This document shows, piece by piece, positions 1 to 8,318 of a stretch of DNA of 64,000 bases. How positions within the stretch are numbered: the first letter of the stretch is position 1; every line of letters begins with the position of its first letter. The notes beneath the pieces are model-generated. The model worked only from the letters and a program-made list of their open reading frames with translations, made no database searches and was not told the DNA's origin. The translations under genes and the position numbers were made by a program. The stretch covers positions 558,001 through 622,000 of the forward strand of contig NZ_CP058306.1 of assembly GCF_013389595.1 (NCBI RefSeq), written 5' to 3'. Source of the DNA: Flavobacterium sp. I3-2. GTDB lineage: Bacteria; Bacteroidota; Bacteroidia; Flavobacteriales; Flavobacteriaceae.

Positions 1-1
1 A

Positions 2-430
2 CATATTAATTTAAGTGAATTAATTCCTTTAATGCCAGAAGTTAAAGCTGCAAATGACCAAATAAAAAAATTAGCTGAAGGTTTTGATAAAGACTATAAA
101 GCAATGACAACTGAATACCAAACAAAAGCTGAGAAATACAGTAAAGAAGCTCCAACAGCAGGTGACGCATTAAACGAAACCAGATCAAGAGAGTTACAAG
201 AATTTGGTGTTAGAATTGAAAAATTTGAACAAACAGCACAAGCTGAATTACAAAAAAAGCAAGTTGAATTAAACACACCAATTTTAGAAAAAGCAAGATT
301 AGCAATTCATAAAGTTGCTAAAGCTAAAGGTTACGAAATGGTTTTAGATTCAACTCCTGGAGCTGGAGTTATCATGGCAGACACAGGAGATATTTTCCAA
401 GATGTTAAAGCTGAATTAAAAATAAAATAA
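2..430 (+). CDS. OmpH/Skp family periplasmic chaperone, 5' end outside the window
   Basis: This is the C-terminal 142 residues of an OmpH/Skp protein, which holds unfolded outer membrane proteins in the periplasm for delivery to the BAM complex. The frame is open to the window edge and begins HINLSELIPLMPEV, the conserved start of the mature OmpH domain. The methionine at base 32 therefore lies inside the protein, and the signal peptide lies upstream. Residues up to about 95 form a charged, heptad-like helix (the Skp tentacle). The end (GYEMVLDSTPGAGVIMAD) is the returning beta strand. In flavobacteria ompH genes commonly sit between bamA and murI, and murI follows here. A rho-independent terminator closes the gene. 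Confidence 0.9.
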   Translation, partial: HINLSELIPLMPEVKAANDQIKKLAEGFDKDYKAMTTEYQTKAEKYSKEAPTAGDALNETRSRELQEFGVRIEKFEQTAQAELQKKQVELNTPILEKARLAIHKVAKAKGYEMVLDSTPGAGVIMADTGDIFQDVKAELKIK

Positions 431-451
431 TATCCGTATAGATAAATATAA

Positions 452-479
452 AACTGTCAGAAATGGCAGTTTTTTTTTA
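452..479 (+). terminator. Intrinsic terminator after ompH
   Basis: The stem AACTGTC / GGCAGTT (one G-U pair, 6-base loop AGAAAT) is followed by an unbroken run of eight or more T. It lies 22 bases after the ompH stop, and the T-run leads directly into the murI promoter element. Confidence 0.85.
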
Positions 480-485
480 TTTTTG
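478..485 (+). promoter_or_regulatory. Putative -7 promoter element of murI
   Basis: TATTTTTG matches the Bacteroidetes -7 consensus TAnnTTTG and ends only 5 bases before the murI ATG. Transcription would then start at or almost at the start codon. The element shares bases with the T-run of the ompH terminator. No clear -33 TTTG is visible, so this rests on the -7 match alone. Confidence 0.45.
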
Positions 486-490
486 TATTT

Positions 491-1270
491 ATGAAAGAGT
501 ACAATCCCATTGGTTTATTTGATTCAGGAATTGGAGGAACAACAATTTGGAGAGAAGTAAACAAATTACTTCCTAATGAAGATACTATCTATTTAGCGGA
601 TAGTAAAAATGCTCCGTATGGTCAAAAAAGTAAAGAAGAAATTATTCATTTAAGTGAAAAAAATGTAGAGTTTTTACTTAATAAAAATTCAAAAATAATA
701 GTTATAGCCTGTAACACCGCAACAACCAACGCTATTGATTATTTAAGAGCAAAATATAAAACTCCTTTAATTGGACTTGAACCAGCCATCAAACCCGCAT
801 CAAACCAATCAAAAACTGGCGTAATTGGCGTTTTAGCAACAAAAAGTACAATCGAAAGCGAATTGTTCCAAAAGGGCGTAAACACCTTTGAGAACACTGA
901 AATAATCACTCAGATTGGCTATAATTTAGTTTCACTTATTGAATCTGGTCAAATAAATTCAAAAACAACAAAAAAATTATTAGAAGAGTATTTGAATCCG
1001 ATGATTGAAAAAAATATCGACCAGCTTGTGTTAGGTTGTACACACTATCCATATCTGATTCCAATCATCAAACAAATAATACCTGATACAATTAAAATTA
1101 TAGATTCAGGAGAAGCTGTAGCAAAACAAACAAAAAATATTTTAAACTCATTAAATCTATTAAACTTAACTAATATTCATCCTAAAAATGAATTTTTTAT
1201 TAATACAGATTCATCAGTACTAAAATCTTTTTTACCTAATATAAATTCTGTTTATGAATTAGACTTTTAA
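491..1270 (+). CDS. murI: Glutamate racemase
   Basis: MurI interconverts L- and D-glutamate and supplies D-Glu for the second residue of the peptidoglycan stem peptide in the cytoplasm. The 259 residues are of normal family length. Visible motifs are FDSGIGG (residues 10-16), the first catalytic cysteine in ACNTATTN (Cys74), and the second catalytic cysteine in LGCTHYP (Cys183 with His185). The ATG at 491 gives the canonical N-terminus ahead of GLFDSGIGG, and no Shine-Dalgarno is present. The gene is transcribed alone, between the ompH terminator and a convergent hairpin at 1272. The Asp/Asn-rich C-terminus is ordinary for flavobacteria. Confidence 0.97.
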   Translation: MKEYNPIGLFDSGIGGTTIWREVNKLLPNEDTIYLADSKNAPYGQKSKEEIIHLSEKNVEFLLNKNSKIIVIACNTATTNAIDYLRAKYKTPLIGLEPAIKPASNQSKTGVIGVLATKSTIESELFQKGVNTFENTEIITQIGYNLVSLIESGQINSKTTKKLLEEYLNPMIEKNIDQLVLGCTHYPYLIPIIKQIIPDTIKIIDSGEAVAKQTKNILNSLNLLNLTNIHPKNEFFINTDSSVLKSFLPNINSVYELDF

Positions 1271-1271
1271 C

Positions 1272-1308
1272 AAAAAAATCTTCAAATTAATTTGAAGATT
1301 TTTTTTGT
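1272..1308. terminator. Bidirectional terminator between murI and the gamma-CA gene
   Basis: The near-perfect palindrome AATCTTCAAATTAATTTGAAGATT is flanked by A-runs on the left and T-runs on the right, so it can end transcription from both convergent genes. Its right edge touches the stop codon of the minus-strand gene. Confidence 0.85.
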
Positions 1309-1817
1309 TATTGCCAACTTGAATACATGATGTAATTATTTGCGATTCGTTCGATTTCTCCTTTAAAATCGGAAGCTTCTAAATCTTTTACTTTTTTGGC
1401 TGGAATTCCAGCATAAATAGCATTAGATTCTAAAATTGAATTTTGAGTTACAACCGAACCTGCTCCGATGATTACATTACTTTTAACGATACAATTATCC
1501 ATCACAATAGCCCCCATTCCGATTAAGACATCATCTTCTATAGTACAGCCATGAACAATTGCATTATGCCCGATAGAAACATTATTCCCAATTATTGTTG
1601 CGTGTTTTAAGTACGTACAATGAATAACTGCTCCATCTTGTATATTTACTTTGTTACCAATTTTTATTGCGTTTACATCGCCTCTTATTACAGCATTATA
1701 CCAAACACTACACTGAATTCCGAATGTAACATCTCCAACTATAGTAGCATTTTCTGCCAAATAACAATCATCTGGAATCTTTGGAGTAATTCCGTTTATT
1801 TCTTTTATTAAAGCCAT
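1308..1817 (-). CDS. Gamma-carbonic-anhydrase-like hexapeptide-repeat protein (YrdA/PaaY family)
   Basis: The 169-residue protein has the imperfect hexapeptide repeats of a left-handed parallel beta helix from about residue 20 to 135 (for example NATIVGD and DDVLIGMGAIVMD). It ends in the C-terminal motif AIYAGIPAKKVKDL that is typical of the YrdA/PaaY group. The likely metal ligands of the trimer interface are His66 (DGAVIHC), His84 (SIGHN) and His89 (IVHGC); the last two show the family's spacing of five. Members bind Zn or similar metals and some have carbonic anhydrase activity, but the physiological substrate of this subgroup is often unknown. The gene is monocistronic between two hairpins. 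The family call is firm and the reaction is not. Confidence 0.88.
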   Translation of the reverse strand: MALIKEINGITPKIPDDCYLAENATIVGDVTFGIQCSVWYNAVIRGDVNAIKIGNKVNIQDGAVIHCTYLKHATIIGNNVSIGHNAIVHGCTIEDDVLIGMGAIVMDNCIVKSNVIIGAGSVVTQNSILESNAIYAGIPAKKVKDLEASDFKGEIERIANNYIMYSSWQ

Positions 1818-1833
1818 TTTATAATTAAATTAA

Positions 1834-1862
1834 AAAAATCCCGATAAATATCGGGATTTTAT
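1834..1862 (-). terminator. Intrinsic terminator after the PorP/SprF gene
   Basis: Read on the minus strand, ATCCCGATA / TATCGGGAT forms a stem followed by seven T. It lies just downstream of the porP/sprF stop and closes the two-gene T9SS cargo unit. Confidence 0.85.
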
Positions 1863-1866
1863 TTTA

Positions 1867-2877
1867 TTAGAAGTTAACTGAAGGACAGCTACATTTATAA
1901 CTTGAGTTTCTACATAAAAAATTAAACCCTAATGTTAATTGATGGAATCCACCCTTTTCGAATTTAACATCACCAAATTGATGAGAATAAGTATAACCTA
2001 ACATCATGTTTTTATATTTTACACCAAGGATCGGAGAAACAGAATGATAGTATTGTTTTTTGGTCTCATCTGTTTTTACATATTCAGCACCGTCAAAAGC
2101 TGTACGATATGAAATACCTGCAAAGAATTGTCCGTTTGTAAACTCTTTGTACATTTTCATGTTTACATCTAACATTTTTTCGTTTGTTTTTTCAGTATAT
2201 TGAAATAAAACAGAAGGTTCCCATGTAAAACCAGAATTACTATAAGTACCAAATACATAACCTGTAGAGAATAAATATTTTCTTAAGTTATCACTTTCTA
2301 TATCAGAATAAATATCACTTTTTGTTGTAAAAGCATTTTTAACAGTTGCATGTGCATAAAAATCTAGATAATGGTATGACACACCAAAATCAGCCATAAA
2401 AGAAACATCCTTTTGATCTACTCCTCCATTAACTAAAGGATCAAATGTATTACCAAAACTAGATTCATCTAAAGTAGTTTGATTAACACCCGCACTAATA
2501 CCAAATGAAAGTTGATTTAAATCATAATAACTTCTTGAGAAATTAATATGATGCGCGTACGTAAGTTTAGCTCCATACTGAGAATGATAACCATTTCTAT
2601 CATTAAACGCAATAAAACCAACACCCGATTGTTCTCCAACTTTAGTATTAAAACTCAAAGTTTGTAATGCAGGGGATTTATCATTATCTGTCCATTGTTG
2701 ACGAGCAGATAAACGAATTTTAGCACAATTCGCAGCTCCCGCCATAGATGGGTGAATTAGATAATAATTATCTGTTAAATAATCTGAATAAACAGATAGA
2801 CCTTCTTGAGCTATACTAGCTTGAGAAATGAAAAGTGATGACACTAATAATAATAAAGGCTTTTTAAAAATATTCAT
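1867..2877 (-). CDS. PorP/SprF family type IX secretion membrane protein
   Basis: The 336-residue protein has a signal peptide (cleavage near SIAQ-EG, residues 21-24) and then the PorP/SprF signature: YLTDNYYLIHPSMAGA near residue 35, RLSARQQW, and repeating amphipathic beta strands (for example VGFIAFNDRNGYHSQYGAKL). The C-terminal region has predicted outer membrane barrel character. PorP/SprF proteins are outer membrane partners of T9SS; SprF itself is needed to secrete the adhesin SprB, and type B cargo genes are often followed by a sprF-like gene. The cargo gene ends only 3 bases upstream, so this is probably its dedicated partner. The family call is firm; the pairing is inferred from position. 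Confidence 0.93.
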   Translation of the reverse strand: MNIFKKPLLLLVSSLFISQASIAQEGLSVYSDYLTDNYYLIHPSMAGAANCAKIRLSARQQWTDNDKSPALQTLSFNTKVGEQSGVGFIAFNDRNGYHSQYGAKLTYAHHINFSRSYYDLNQLSFGISAGVNQTTLDESSFGNTFDPLVNGGVDQKDVSFMADFGVSYHYLDFYAHATVKNAFTTKSDIYSDIESDNLRKYLFSTGYVFGTYSNSGFTWEPSVLFQYTEKTNEKMLDVNMKMYKEFTNGQFFAGISYRTAFDGAEYVKTDETKKQYYHSVSPILGVKYKNMMLGYTYSHQFGDVKFEKGGFHQLTLGFNFLCRNSSYKCSCPSVNF

Positions 2878-2880
2878 TCG

Positions 2881-5800
2881 TTATCTTTTTAATGTAAAGT
2901 GACCTGTAGCTTCTTTTTGTAATCCTGTGTTTGGTTCAATATATTCAGCTTTAAACCAGTAATCTGTTGATGGTAATGGTTTGTTGTTAAACGTCCCATC
3001 CCATCCTTCACCTGCTGGACTTAATTGCTTTAATAATTTTCCTTGTCTGTCAAAGATATAAATTTTTGCTTCAGGTTGATCTTTTAATGCAAAAATATTC
3101 CAAGTATCGTTATATCCATCATTATTTGGTGTAAAGAATTTAGGATAATTCAACACATTTATAACTTTTGATGTTGCACATGCGTTTAATCCTTTTACTT
3201 TAACCCAGATAATATGTGTTCCTGGAGCAACATCTACAAAGATATTACTATCTTGATAAGCTCCTTCATCCATAGCATATTCCAATAATGTTCCTGGTGT
3301 AGCTGATGCTATAACTTCTACAACATTTGTTTCTGAGAATCCTTCACTTATTTTGATTTCATCTATAGAAACTGCCGGTGCTACTTGAACGTTTATCGTT
3401 TGTGTTACTGAACATCCTGTTTCATTTGACGTTACAGTAACTGTATAATTTCCTGCAGCTGTTGCTTCATGAGATGGTCCATTATTTGCTAATATATTAC
3501 CATTTTGCATCCAAGTAAATGTGTACTGTCCTGCTGGTAATTCTGTATCCATTAAGTAACCATTTACTCTTCCTGTTCTGAAATCTGTACAAACATATCC
3601 GTTTGGTATTGGTTCAAAACTTGGAGCTTTACTCATTGTTACAAAGAACTGAACTGTTGCAGTACATAATTCCTCATTATCTAAATTAAACACTTCTGCA
3701 ATTACTAACTGAGGATTACTTGTTATCGGGAATTGCGTTGATGATGATGCATTTCCTGCGTTGTAATTCGCCCAAGATGAATAATATCTCACTCCTAAAT
3801 TTCCTGTTAAATTTTGTGTAGAGATAATTCCTGCATTCAATGTTGTGATATCAGCTGGTCCAAATCCATCATTTACACCATCTGTATCACAGAATGCTAA
3901 ACTTACTGATGGTGGATATGCAAATACTTTTTCTTCAACTTTTAAATCTAGAGATGCTATTGAATAACATCCTGTAACTCTATGTTGAACTCGCACCCAA
4001 ATTGTCTGTAAATATGCTGCTGCATTCGTATAAATATAAGGAATCGGTGCTGCTCCTAACAATGCTGCTGTTTCAGTTACATAATAACGAACATCAAAAT
4101 TCGCTGGGTTTTGATTTCCTAAAACTTGTGGATCTTTATCGCGTAAGTCAAAAGTATAAATTCCGTCTGTATTCAATTCACATGCTAACAATGGCGTTAA
4201 TGTTCCAATTGTTGGTAAAGAATTTACTATCAATTGTAATGGCACAATTACAAAACAACTTTCTGATAAGATAGTTGGTGTATTTGACACACGAACGTAA
4301 ACTGTCATTGATCCTGTTAAGAAATCTTCTGGTGTACCAATAGCACCAACATTATTTATCGCTTCTTGTTCTGTTATAAAATATTTATATGTCAAAGTAG
4401 CGTTTCCATTACTTAGGTCTGGTTGTGCTAATCTTAAATCAAAGGATGCCTCTCCACTTCCTAAAGCTGTTTCACATTTTTGTAAAGCTGTTGGGGTTAA
4501 ATTTGGTTCTGGTAATGGCAATACACGAATTGTCAATGTAGTATATGAAAAACATCCATGCATATTCTCTACTGAAACCCAAATTGTTTGTGGATTTGAT
4601 GTATTTACATATGAAGTTGGATTGGTAATATGATTAAATCCTGCTTTTGCTTCTGCTTCATTTGTATAATATTTCAATGTTACTCCAAAAATTTGACCTT
4701 GCGTAATTTGACCTTGTCTCATTGTTAAGTCAAATGTTGTTTGTCCATCATTTGGTAAGCCGTTATCACACAATGCAATTGGTGATGGTAATCCTAATGG
4801 TAACGGTGTATTTACTACAACATTAAAACTTTTCACCTCAAAACATGACGTTGGATGTGCTGCATTCTGAACTCGTACCCAAATCGTTTGTGGATTTGAT
4901 GTATTCAAATAAGTTTCTGGATTTGCAATCCAATTGGTTCCAACATTTGCTAAAACTAATGATGTAAAATAACGTACTTCATAAGTTCCTGGTATAGTTT
5001 GCGCTGCTAGAATCAATGGTGTTTGTTGTGCTAAATTGATCGGCGTTATTCCGTCAAATAAATCAGCATGAACATCACATGTTACTACATCTGGTAAAAC
5101 TACTGGCATTTTAGGTGAAACTAATAAACGGAAAGTCACTTTGTAAACAGAGAAACATCCTGTTTGTGGATTTGTTGCTCTTACCCAAACTGATGGGTTT
5201 GATGGCTGTAAGTTATTATATGCTTCTGGTCCTAAAATAGGTAATACATTATTTTGTGCATTAGCTTGTGTTTCGAAATATTTCAATTCATATGCTGGTC
5301 CTCCATTTAAAAACTGCGCATTGTAACTTGTTAAATTTATTGTTCCAAAACTTGAATCTGTATTACTACAAACATCAATTGGTGCAATTGGAATATTCAA
5401 TACTGGTATTGGTGTTACACGAATATCCATAGTTGTTGTTGTAAAACAACCTGTGCTTAAACGCTGTACACGAACATGTAAAGTTTGAACATTTTGTACA
5501 ACATTTTGATATGGTGATGCCAATGGATTTGATCCTGAATTTGCATCTGCTAATGAATAATGGAAAGTTACTTGTAACCCTGTTTGTGAACCAGTTATTA
5601 CTGGTATTTTACTCGCTAAATCAAAAACTTGGAATCCATCAAAATTATCATCACATAACGAATATGTTGCTACTGGATTTGCAACTACTGGCGTTGGATC
5701 AGTAATTAAAACTAGCCTAACAACTTTTGCGCATTCTTGTCCAATACCTTCAACTCTAACAAAAACTATATTTGAAGTTAAATTTGAATAACTCGCTGGG

Positions 5801-8193
5801 TTTGTAATATCATTAGTCCCTGCATTAGCATTTACTTCATTAGTATAATAAGTTACAATATAATCTAATGGATCTAAACCGTTTAAAATCTCAGCTTTTT
5901 TAGAAGTCAAATCAAAATCTGCAATCCCGTTATTATCAGAATCACAAACATGTAAAGGTGTTGGATTTGAAATATTAGGAGTTGGTTTCACTTTCAACAT
6001 AATTGGCATTGTAGCGAAACATTTAGAATTAATTCGTGTTACCCTAACATAAATTGTTTGATTATTAGCAACAGTATTTTGATAAGCGCCAATATCTTGA
6101 ATCTTATTAGCATTATTATTAGCATCAGCTAAAGTTTCATGATAAGTTATAAGTAAATCAGCAGGAACTGGATTCTCTGTAACTATAATTGTCGTTGGAA
6201 TTAAATTAAAAACAGCAAATCCATCGTTGTTAACATCACAAACTTCTAACGGAGCGACAGGTGCTAAAACAGGCGCTTCAACAATCTGTAAAGGTTGTGT
6301 AACAATTATGTAACATCCTGTTTGCTGATTAATAACTCTAATAAAAATATCTCCTTGTGGTCCAGAATAAATCAAAGGCAAACTTGTAGCAACATCACCA
6401 ATTTCAGCCTCAGCATAAGTTCTATAATATTGTAATGCGATATTAGTTTGATCTCCAACAATTGCATTTTGATTAATACTCAAGTCAAAAGTAGCAAAAC
6501 CTGCTGTGTAAACTTCACATGACCTTAATACTTCTGGAGTATTAACCACTGGTAAATCGTATAAATATAAATTAAATGATTGAATTCCAAAAATTTCAAC
6601 ATCACTATCATCTTGTACTCTTACCCAAATTGTCTCGCCATCTGTAGCTGTATAATTTGATATAAGATTATTATCTATTGGATTTGTTTGCAATTGTGCA
6701 TCCTCCTCTGAGTGATAGAAAGTAACTGTATATCCAATAATTCCGTGATAAACTAAATTTTTATATGGATTAAAATCAAATGAGTTTGGTTGCGCACCAA
6801 TACATACAGACATATCTGGCAAATGCTCTAATTGTAAAGTACAATTATCTAAAGCAATAGTAAAAGATTCAACTCTTGAACATGGTATTGTTAATCCTGT
6901 AATACGAACCCAAATTGTTACAGGTTCTGTATCATTATTATCAAATAAATATGTTGATGAAATCGAATTTTCATTATTCTTAGCATCTTCTTCAGTTAAG
7001 AAATAACTAAAAATAACAGGCTCATTAGTAACGCCTTCTTCAGAATCTTTTAAATTAAAGATAGTTGAAGCTCCAATTGTTGGACAAGAATTTAGATTTT
7101 TAGGTAAATTAGAAATCTCCAACTCATCAAAAAATTCTATCAGAACTGGTTCAGGATTTTGTTCACAAGCCCCGAAAATGGCAGTAATCATCACACCATA
7201 CAGACCCGCCTCTGTTACTGTATAAGTTGCTCCTGTAGCTCCTGGTATCAGTTCACCATCTTTAGTCCATTGAAACAAATATTGATCTGGATTTAAACCA
7301 GTTGATAATTCATATTCTTCTTCAGCACACATTGCTGAACCATCTACTTTAAGACGATTTTCACCTAAATTAGGCATTCCAATATCAAAACTTCCACCTT
7401 CAATAAAAACTGCAGAATCTAAGATAAAATCTGTTCTATCTTGAATAACCAGCTTGATATGATAAAGTACACCAGCCGAAACTTCTGAAGCCGCTGTCAA
7501 CTTAACCGTTTGTCCACTATAATTCAAAACTGAATTTGGATCTCCTTGATTGAATGACCCGAAATACTCAACATTTTCAGATTCACAACCATCATTATAT
7601 TGACTATCTCTAATTGTAACTACAGAAACAGGTATATTTGTACCAGGAAGTAAAGCTAAATTAGTAACTTCACCAGTTTCAGTATTGGTAAGAAAAAAAG
7701 CAAATGAATCTGAAAAAAAACATTGAGCTCCACCATATTCTTGAGAAGCAAATAAGAAATTAAAGCTCATCTCATCTGTAAATGGTCTAAAATCGAACTC
7801 AATCACAGAAGCATTATGATAATTTGCAGTTTCTTGAAAATAATCATTCATATAATTAGTAAGCTGAGTATCTGCAACCCAAGCGGCATTACCATTGTTT
7901 TGAGACGAAGAACCGTATGGTCCAGGCGCACTCATTGCAGCTCCAGAAGATAAAACGATTCCAGAAGCCATTGGAAAATTTGGATTTGTATTAGTAAAAG
8001 AACCAATACTATTTACTGACCCAAACTGATTTCCATTTTTCCATGTAATATTTGTAATTTCAGCACAAGGAGTATTAATTAATACTTCTGTGATTAACTC
8101 CTCAACTGTATATTGCGTTGTACTAACTGTAATTGGCTGGGAAATACCCCAAAAGCAAGACAAGAGCATACATAACAACAAGTACTTTTTCAT
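2881..8193 (-). CDS. Large secreted T9SS type B protein with choice-of-anchor L domain and twelve tandem repeats
   Basis: The 1770-residue protein is cell-surface or secreted. An N-terminal signal peptide (about residues 1-18, ending GISQ) precedes a choice-of-anchor L domain (about 40-265; motifs MASGIVLSSG and FNFLFASQEYGG). One Ig/PKD-like domain follows (about 278-355; LFQWTKDGELIPGATG). Then come twelve diverged repeats of about 97 residues (about 369-1532). Each opens with Cys-Asp and a FDL strand, has a YY...A.A helix and a QTIWVRV strand, and closes with a second Cys. A further Ig-like module (YTFTWMQNGN) leads to the C-terminal gliding-motility-type sorting domain starting FFTPNNDGYND (about 1684-1770), the type B signal of T9SS. 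The porP/sprF gene lies 3 bases downstream. An adhesin role is inferred; the ligand is unknown. Confidence 0.9.
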   Translation of the reverse strand: MKKYLLLCMLLSCFWGISQPITVSTTQYTVEELITEVLINTPCAEITNITWKNGNQFGSVNSIGSFTNTNPNFPMASGIVLSSGAAMSAPGPYGSSSQNNGNAAWVADTQLTNYMNDYFQETANYHNASVIEFDFRPFTDEMSFNFLFASQEYGGAQCFFSDSFAFFLTNTETGEVTNLALLPGTNIPVSVVTIRDSQYNDGCESENVEYFGSFNQGDPNSVLNYSGQTVKLTAASEVSAGVLYHIKLVIQDRTDFILDSAVFIEGGSFDIGMPNLGENRLKVDGSAMCAEEEYELSTGLNPDQYLFQWTKDGELIPGATGATYTVTEAGLYGVMITAIFGACEQNPEPVLIEFFDELEISNLPKNLNSCPTIGASTIFNLKDSEEGVTNEPVIFSYFLTEEDAKNNENSISSTYLFDNNDTEPVTIWVRITGLTIPCSRVESFTIALDNCTLQLEHLPDMSVCIGAQPNSFDFNPYKNLVYHGIIGYTVTFYHSEEDAQLQTNPIDNNLISNYTATDGETIWVRVQDDSDVEIFGIQSFNLYLYDLPVVNTPEVLRSCEVYTAGFATFDLSINQNAIVGDQTNIALQYYRTYAEAEIGDVATSLPLIYSGPQGDIFIRVINQQTGCYIIVTQPLQIVEAPVLAPVAPLEVCDVNNDGFAVFNLIPTTIIVTENPVPADLLITYHETLADANNNANKIQDIGAYQNTVANNQTIYVRVTRINSKCFATMPIMLKVKPTPNISNPTPLHVCDSDNNGIADFDLTSKKAEILNGLDPLDYIVTYYTNEVNANAGTNDITNPASYSNLTSNIVFVRVEGIGQECAKVVRLVLITDPTPVVANPVATYSLCDDNFDGFQVFDLASKIPVITGSQTGLQVTFHYSLADANSGSNPLASPYQNVVQNVQTLHVRVQRLSTGCFTTTTMDIRVTPIPVLNIPIAPIDVCSNTDSSFGTINLTSYNAQFLNGGPAYELKYFETQANAQNNVLPILGPEAYNNLQPSNPSVWVRATNPQTGCFSVYKVTFRLLVSPKMPVVLPDVVTCDVHADLFDGITPINLAQQTPLILAAQTIPGTYEVRYFTSLVLANVGTNWIANPETYLNTSNPQTIWVRVQNAAHPTSCFEVKSFNVVVNTPLPLGLPSPIALCDNGLPNDGQTTFDLTMRQGQITQGQIFGVTLKYYTNEAEAKAGFNHITNPTSYVNTSNPQTIWVSVENMHGCFSYTTLTIRVLPLPEPNLTPTALQKCETALGSGEASFDLRLAQPDLSNGNATLTYKYFITEQEAINNVGAIGTPEDFLTGSMTVYVRVSNTPTILSESCFVIVPLQLIVNSLPTIGTLTPLLACELNTDGIYTFDLRDKDPQVLGNQNPANFDVRYYVTETAALLGAAPIPYIYTNAAAYLQTIWVRVQHRVTGCYSIASLDLKVEEKVFAYPPSVSLAFCDTDGVNDGFGPADITTLNAGIISTQNLTGNLGVRYYSSWANYNAGNASSSTQFPITSNPQLVIAEVFNLDNEELCTATVQFFVTMSKAPSFEPIPNGYVCTDFRTGRVNGYLMDTELPAGQYTFTWMQNGNILANNGPSHEATAAGNYTVTVTSNETGCSVTQTINVQVAPAVSIDEIKISEGFSETNVVEVIASATPGTLLEYAMDEGAYQDSNIFVDVAPGTHIIWVKVKGLNACATSKVINVLNYPKFFTPNNDGYNDTWNIFALKDQPEAKIYIFDRQGKLLKQLSPAGEGWDGTFNNKPLPSTDYWFKAEYIEPNTGLQKEATGHFTLKR
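3595..7090 (-). repeat. Twelve tandem ~97-residue two-cysteine repeats inside the T9SS protein
   Basis: Aligning the translated protein by eye gives twelve units whose starts are marked by NSCPTIG, SVCIGAQ, RSCEVYT, EVCDVNN, HVCDSDN, SLCDDNF, DVCSNTD, VTCDVHA, ALCDNGL, QKCETAL, LACELNT and AFCDTDG. The strand (Q/V)TIWVRV or a variant precedes the closing cysteine (usually GCF or GCY). Eleven of the twelve units carry both cysteines; the second unit lacks the closing one. The units are conserved at protein level but diverged in DNA, so they are old domain duplications and not a simple DNA repeat. Confidence 0.8.
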
Positions 8194-8294
8194 AAATTTA
8201 TACGGGTTAGTTTATTTATGGTAATTTTAAATTAAACAAATGTTAATTTTTCGTTTAAATTCCAAATATAAATAATCAATCCATATTTCTTTGT

Positions 8295-8302
8295 TAATTT
8301 TG
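8295..8302 (+). promoter_or_regulatory. Putative -7 promoter element of the Nfu gene
   Basis: TAATTTTG matches TAnnTTTG, 16 bases before the ATG at 8319. I do not see a clean TTTG at the expected -33 distance, so the call depends on one element. The 125-base divergent region also has to hold the promoter of the large T9SS gene, which I could not place. Confidence 0.4.
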
Positions 8303-8318
8303 AAAAAAATCTTAAAAA

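Noticed and set aside
4002..4274. Plus-strand open frame inside the large T9SS gene
   Set aside because: Antisense shadow of the repeat region with no promoter and no recognisable product; the same holds for the other opposite-strand frames within large genes.
3595..7090. Periodic similarity that could suggest a CRISPR array or DNA satellite
   Set aside because: The period is about 290 bases, the units differ strongly at DNA level and the reading frame is continuous, so these are protein domain repeats.
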